Assembly: GCA_026692885.1 (NCBI GenBank)
Contig: JAPLNJ010001032.1
Coordinates: forward strand, 1 to 7,721
From: Planctomycetota bacterium
GTDB lineage: Bacteria > Planctomycetota > Planctomycetia > Pirellulales > Pirellulaceae
Direction: 5' to 3'
Length of the DNA stretch: 7,721 nucleotides
Below the pieces are notes generated by a model. It searched no databases, was not told the DNA's origin, and saw only the letters and a list, made by a program, of their open reading frames with translations. This document shows positions 6,691 through 7,721 of this stretch, one piece after another. Made by a program: the position numbers and the translations under genes. How positions within the stretch are numbered: the first letter of the stretch is position 1; every line of letters begins with the position of its first letter.

Positions 6691-7267
6691 GAAACAGGGC
6701 TGCCACTTCCACATGGACTAGGCAAACAGAAGGCCGCCGTGGCCTACGCCAATGCGGAGTTCCTGGCGGATCGCCCACGCGATGCCGAACTGCGGCTGGA
6801 CTGTATCACTGCCAACAAGCTGTGGTTGAACGGCGAACGGTTGACCGCTAACAACGTGTATCACTCCGGTACACAATCGATCAGTACGTCAGCCGCGGGC
6901 GTCTGAGGGCGGGCCAGAACGCCATCCTGGTGAAGGTTTGTCAGGCGGACGTCAGGCTGGAAAGCCTGACCTACAGGGCCGCCTGTACACCGTGAGCGGC
7001 CCGATCGTGAAGTGTGCCGATGCCACCACCGGGGAACTGAAATGGCAGGTGCGGCTGAAAGGCAACCATTGGTCCACGCCGGTTGTGGCGGGCGGCCATC
7101 TGTATTGCACCGACGAACAAGGCGAGGTTCGCGTCGTACGACTGGACGAGGGCCAAGGTGAAATCGTCGGCGAGGCTCGGTTTGGCGAGACGATCCAAGC
7201 TTCGCCGACCGTGAGCGGCGAGGCCCTGTACCTGCGCAGCGACCGACACTTGTGGAAGATCCGCTGA
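6691..7267 (+). pseudogene. Remnant of a PQQ-propeller (BamB-like) protein in three frames
   Basis: Three consecutive pieces look like one ancestral protein. The first (about 6691-6873) reads GKQKAAVAYANAEF...LRLDC..ANKLWLNGERLTANNVYHSG. The second, in another frame (about 6876-6944), continues it naturally as IDQYVSRGRLRAGQNAILVKVCQ; the change at about 6874-6876 is explained by one lost base. The third, in the remaining frame (about 6977-7267), reads GRLYTVSGPIVKCADATTGE, then WSTPVVAGGHLYC, then a C-terminal ETIQASPTVSGEALYLRSDRHLW, typical of PQQ-like beta-propeller blades. The N-terminal part and the segment between pieces two and three are missing, and a palindrome (6951-6970) sits at that junction. 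In my knowledge of planctomycete genomes this order, a carbohydrate-binding-like module followed by propeller blades, occurs in large exported proteins. No functional product is expected. Confidence 0.82.
6951..6970. repeat. Palindromic repeat at the pseudogene junction
   Basis: GTCAGGCT (6951-6958) and its exact complement AGCCTGAC (6963-6970) enclose a GGAA loop. An imperfect copy of the first arm, GTCAGGCGGAC, directly precedes it at 6940-6950. It sits exactly where the second and third pieces of the PQQ remnant fail to join, so it may mark an insertion or deletion point. A similar palindrome is, from memory, dispersed in planctomycete genomes. Confidence 0.75.
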
Positions 7268-7286
7268 ATCGTCGGCACCACGCCAT

Positions 7287-7304
7287 TTCCGCTGGCGAGC
7301 GGAA
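7287..7304. repeat. Hairpin just after the pseudogene
   Basis: TTCCGCT (7287-7293) and AGCGGAA (7298-7304) pair perfectly around a GGCG loop, 20 bp after the stop of the PQQ remnant. No T-run follows on either strand, so it is not a typical intrinsic terminator. It may be another dispersed palindrome or a leftover transcript-end hairpin. Confidence 0.7.
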
Positions 7305-7371
7305 CCCTGGATGAGCCTGCGATCTGGCTCCGCAACGTCACATCAGGGGGCTGACACCCGATGCCACTGAC

Positions 7372-7446
7372 TTTGTAGCGGCACGGCGCGAGCCGTCCGG
7401 TATTACAGTCGGAAAACCGGGCGGCTTGCGCCGCTCCGCTAACAAA
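7372..7446. repeat. Long imperfect palindrome in convergent gap
   Basis: The arm 7372-7401 (containing GTAGCGGCACGGCGCGAGCC) pairs with 7416-7446 (containing GGCTTGCGCCGCTCCGCTAA). The arms are about 30 bp and match apart from a few substitutions and one inserted base, around a 14-nt centre. Several changes are transitions that keep G-U pairing possible in one RNA strand. An A-run (7444-7449) overlaps and follows the right arm, but no T-run follows the hairpin on either strand at the place a terminator needs. No flanking duplication is evident. The gap 7268-7505 holds this, the hairpin at 7287-7304 and no gene. Confidence 0.8.
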
Positions 7447-7505
7447 AAACGCCCCCAATGGTCCCAAAGTAAGCGGCCTTGGGCTGAGGCCCCCCGCTCG
7501 CCTAG

Positions 7506-7721
7506 CTAGTTGCGGCTGGCCGCGGGCGGGGAGACCGTGCGAAAACTCTCCGGCAATAGAGTCCGGACGTGGTCGATGATCCGCTCTTCGATCGCCGGCT
7601 GCACACGCTCGGGGCGGCCGTACGAGACCAGCGCACTGAGCGAATTGTTCACTTCATAGCCGCCCTCTTGGATCAGCCGCTGGGAGACTACGTAGTTCGA
7701 GACATCGTGGCTGTAGGCGTT
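7506..7721 (-). CDS. C-terminal end of probable neutral/alkaline ceramidase-like protein (partial)
   Basis: An open frame enters from the window edge and ends in TAG at 7508-7506, giving the last 71 residues; the start is outside the window. The visible part begins NAYSHDVSNYVVSQRLIQEG and continues GYEVNNS...YGRPERVQPAIEERIIDHVRTLLP. The Y.-.DV..Y..S.R.L.EGGYE pattern followed by a helix with EE.I...V resembles the end of the N-terminal domain of neutral/alkaline non-lysosomal ceramidases (PF04734), a family common in planctomycetes and often extracytoplasmic. The tail after LLPESF is short and Pro/Ala-rich, so there is no separate C-terminal domain. Assignment to the ceramidase family is from remembered patterns and is moderate; that this is a coding end is well supported by unbroken frame and composition. 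Confidence 0.62.
   Translation of the reverse strand, partial: NAYSHDVSNYVVSQRLIQEGGYEVNNSLSALVSYGRPERVQPAIEERIIDHVRTLLPESFRTVSPPAASRN

Noticed and set aside
6643..6906. Free-standing 87-codon gene on the plus strand
   Set aside because: Its recognisable part is the first piece of the PQQ-propeller remnant and continues in another frame. No Shine-Dalgarno precedes its ATG.
7472..7498. Intrinsic terminator for the ceramidase-like gene
   Set aside because: AGCGG/CCGCT and GGCCT/AGGCC pairings are possible, but no T-run follows the stem on the minus strand; the nearest T-run (complement of 7444-7449) is too far.

Overview
This is a GC-rich bacterial window whose content points to Planctomycetota, probably a Pirellulales-like lineage. 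That placement is inferred from the combination of an exported DUF1080 (3-keto-disaccharide hydrolase) protein, a secreted GH78 rhamnosidase, a Tat-exported orphan protein, a decayed PQQ-propeller protein of a planctomycete type, a partial ceramidase-like gene, and many short dispersed palindromes between genes. No rRNA, tRNA, CRISPR array or intact insertion sequence was found.

Layout. 1-250: an intergenic stretch with a run of short hairpins that keep the same GGA/AGA triloop while their arms change, then a candidate -10 box and an 11-bp tandem duplication. 326-1015 (+): exported DUF1080 protein. 1016-1387: a convergent gap holding a 140-bp MITE-like hairpin element with a candidate 5-bp target duplication, and two more triloop hairpins. 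1388-1801 (-): small single-domain cupin. 1954-4755 (-): exported GH78 alpha-L-rhamnosidase. 4762-5721 (-): Tat-exported protein of unknown family, 6 nt upstream of the rhamnosidase and so almost certainly in its operon. 5892-6622 (-): ribbon-helix-helix antitoxin and PIN-domain toxin overlapping by GTGA. About 6691-7267 (+): remnant of a PQQ beta-propeller protein spread over all three forward frames, with a palindromic repeat at one junction. 7268-7505: a second convergent gap with two or more palindromes. 7506-7721 (-): C-terminal end of a probable neutral/alkaline ceramidase-like protein running off the window.

Functionally, the core is export-oriented carbohydrate breakdown. The rhamnosidase should release L-rhamnose from oligosaccharides or decorated polysaccharides outside the cytoplasm, and the DUF1080 protein may act on oxidised (3-keto) sugars. 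The Tat protein is the best candidate for an undescribed partner of the rhamnosidase. No rhamnose transporter, catabolic enzyme or sugar regulator is in the window. The least ordinary material is non-coding: the MITE-like element with a matching flanking duplication, and the family of triloop hairpins.
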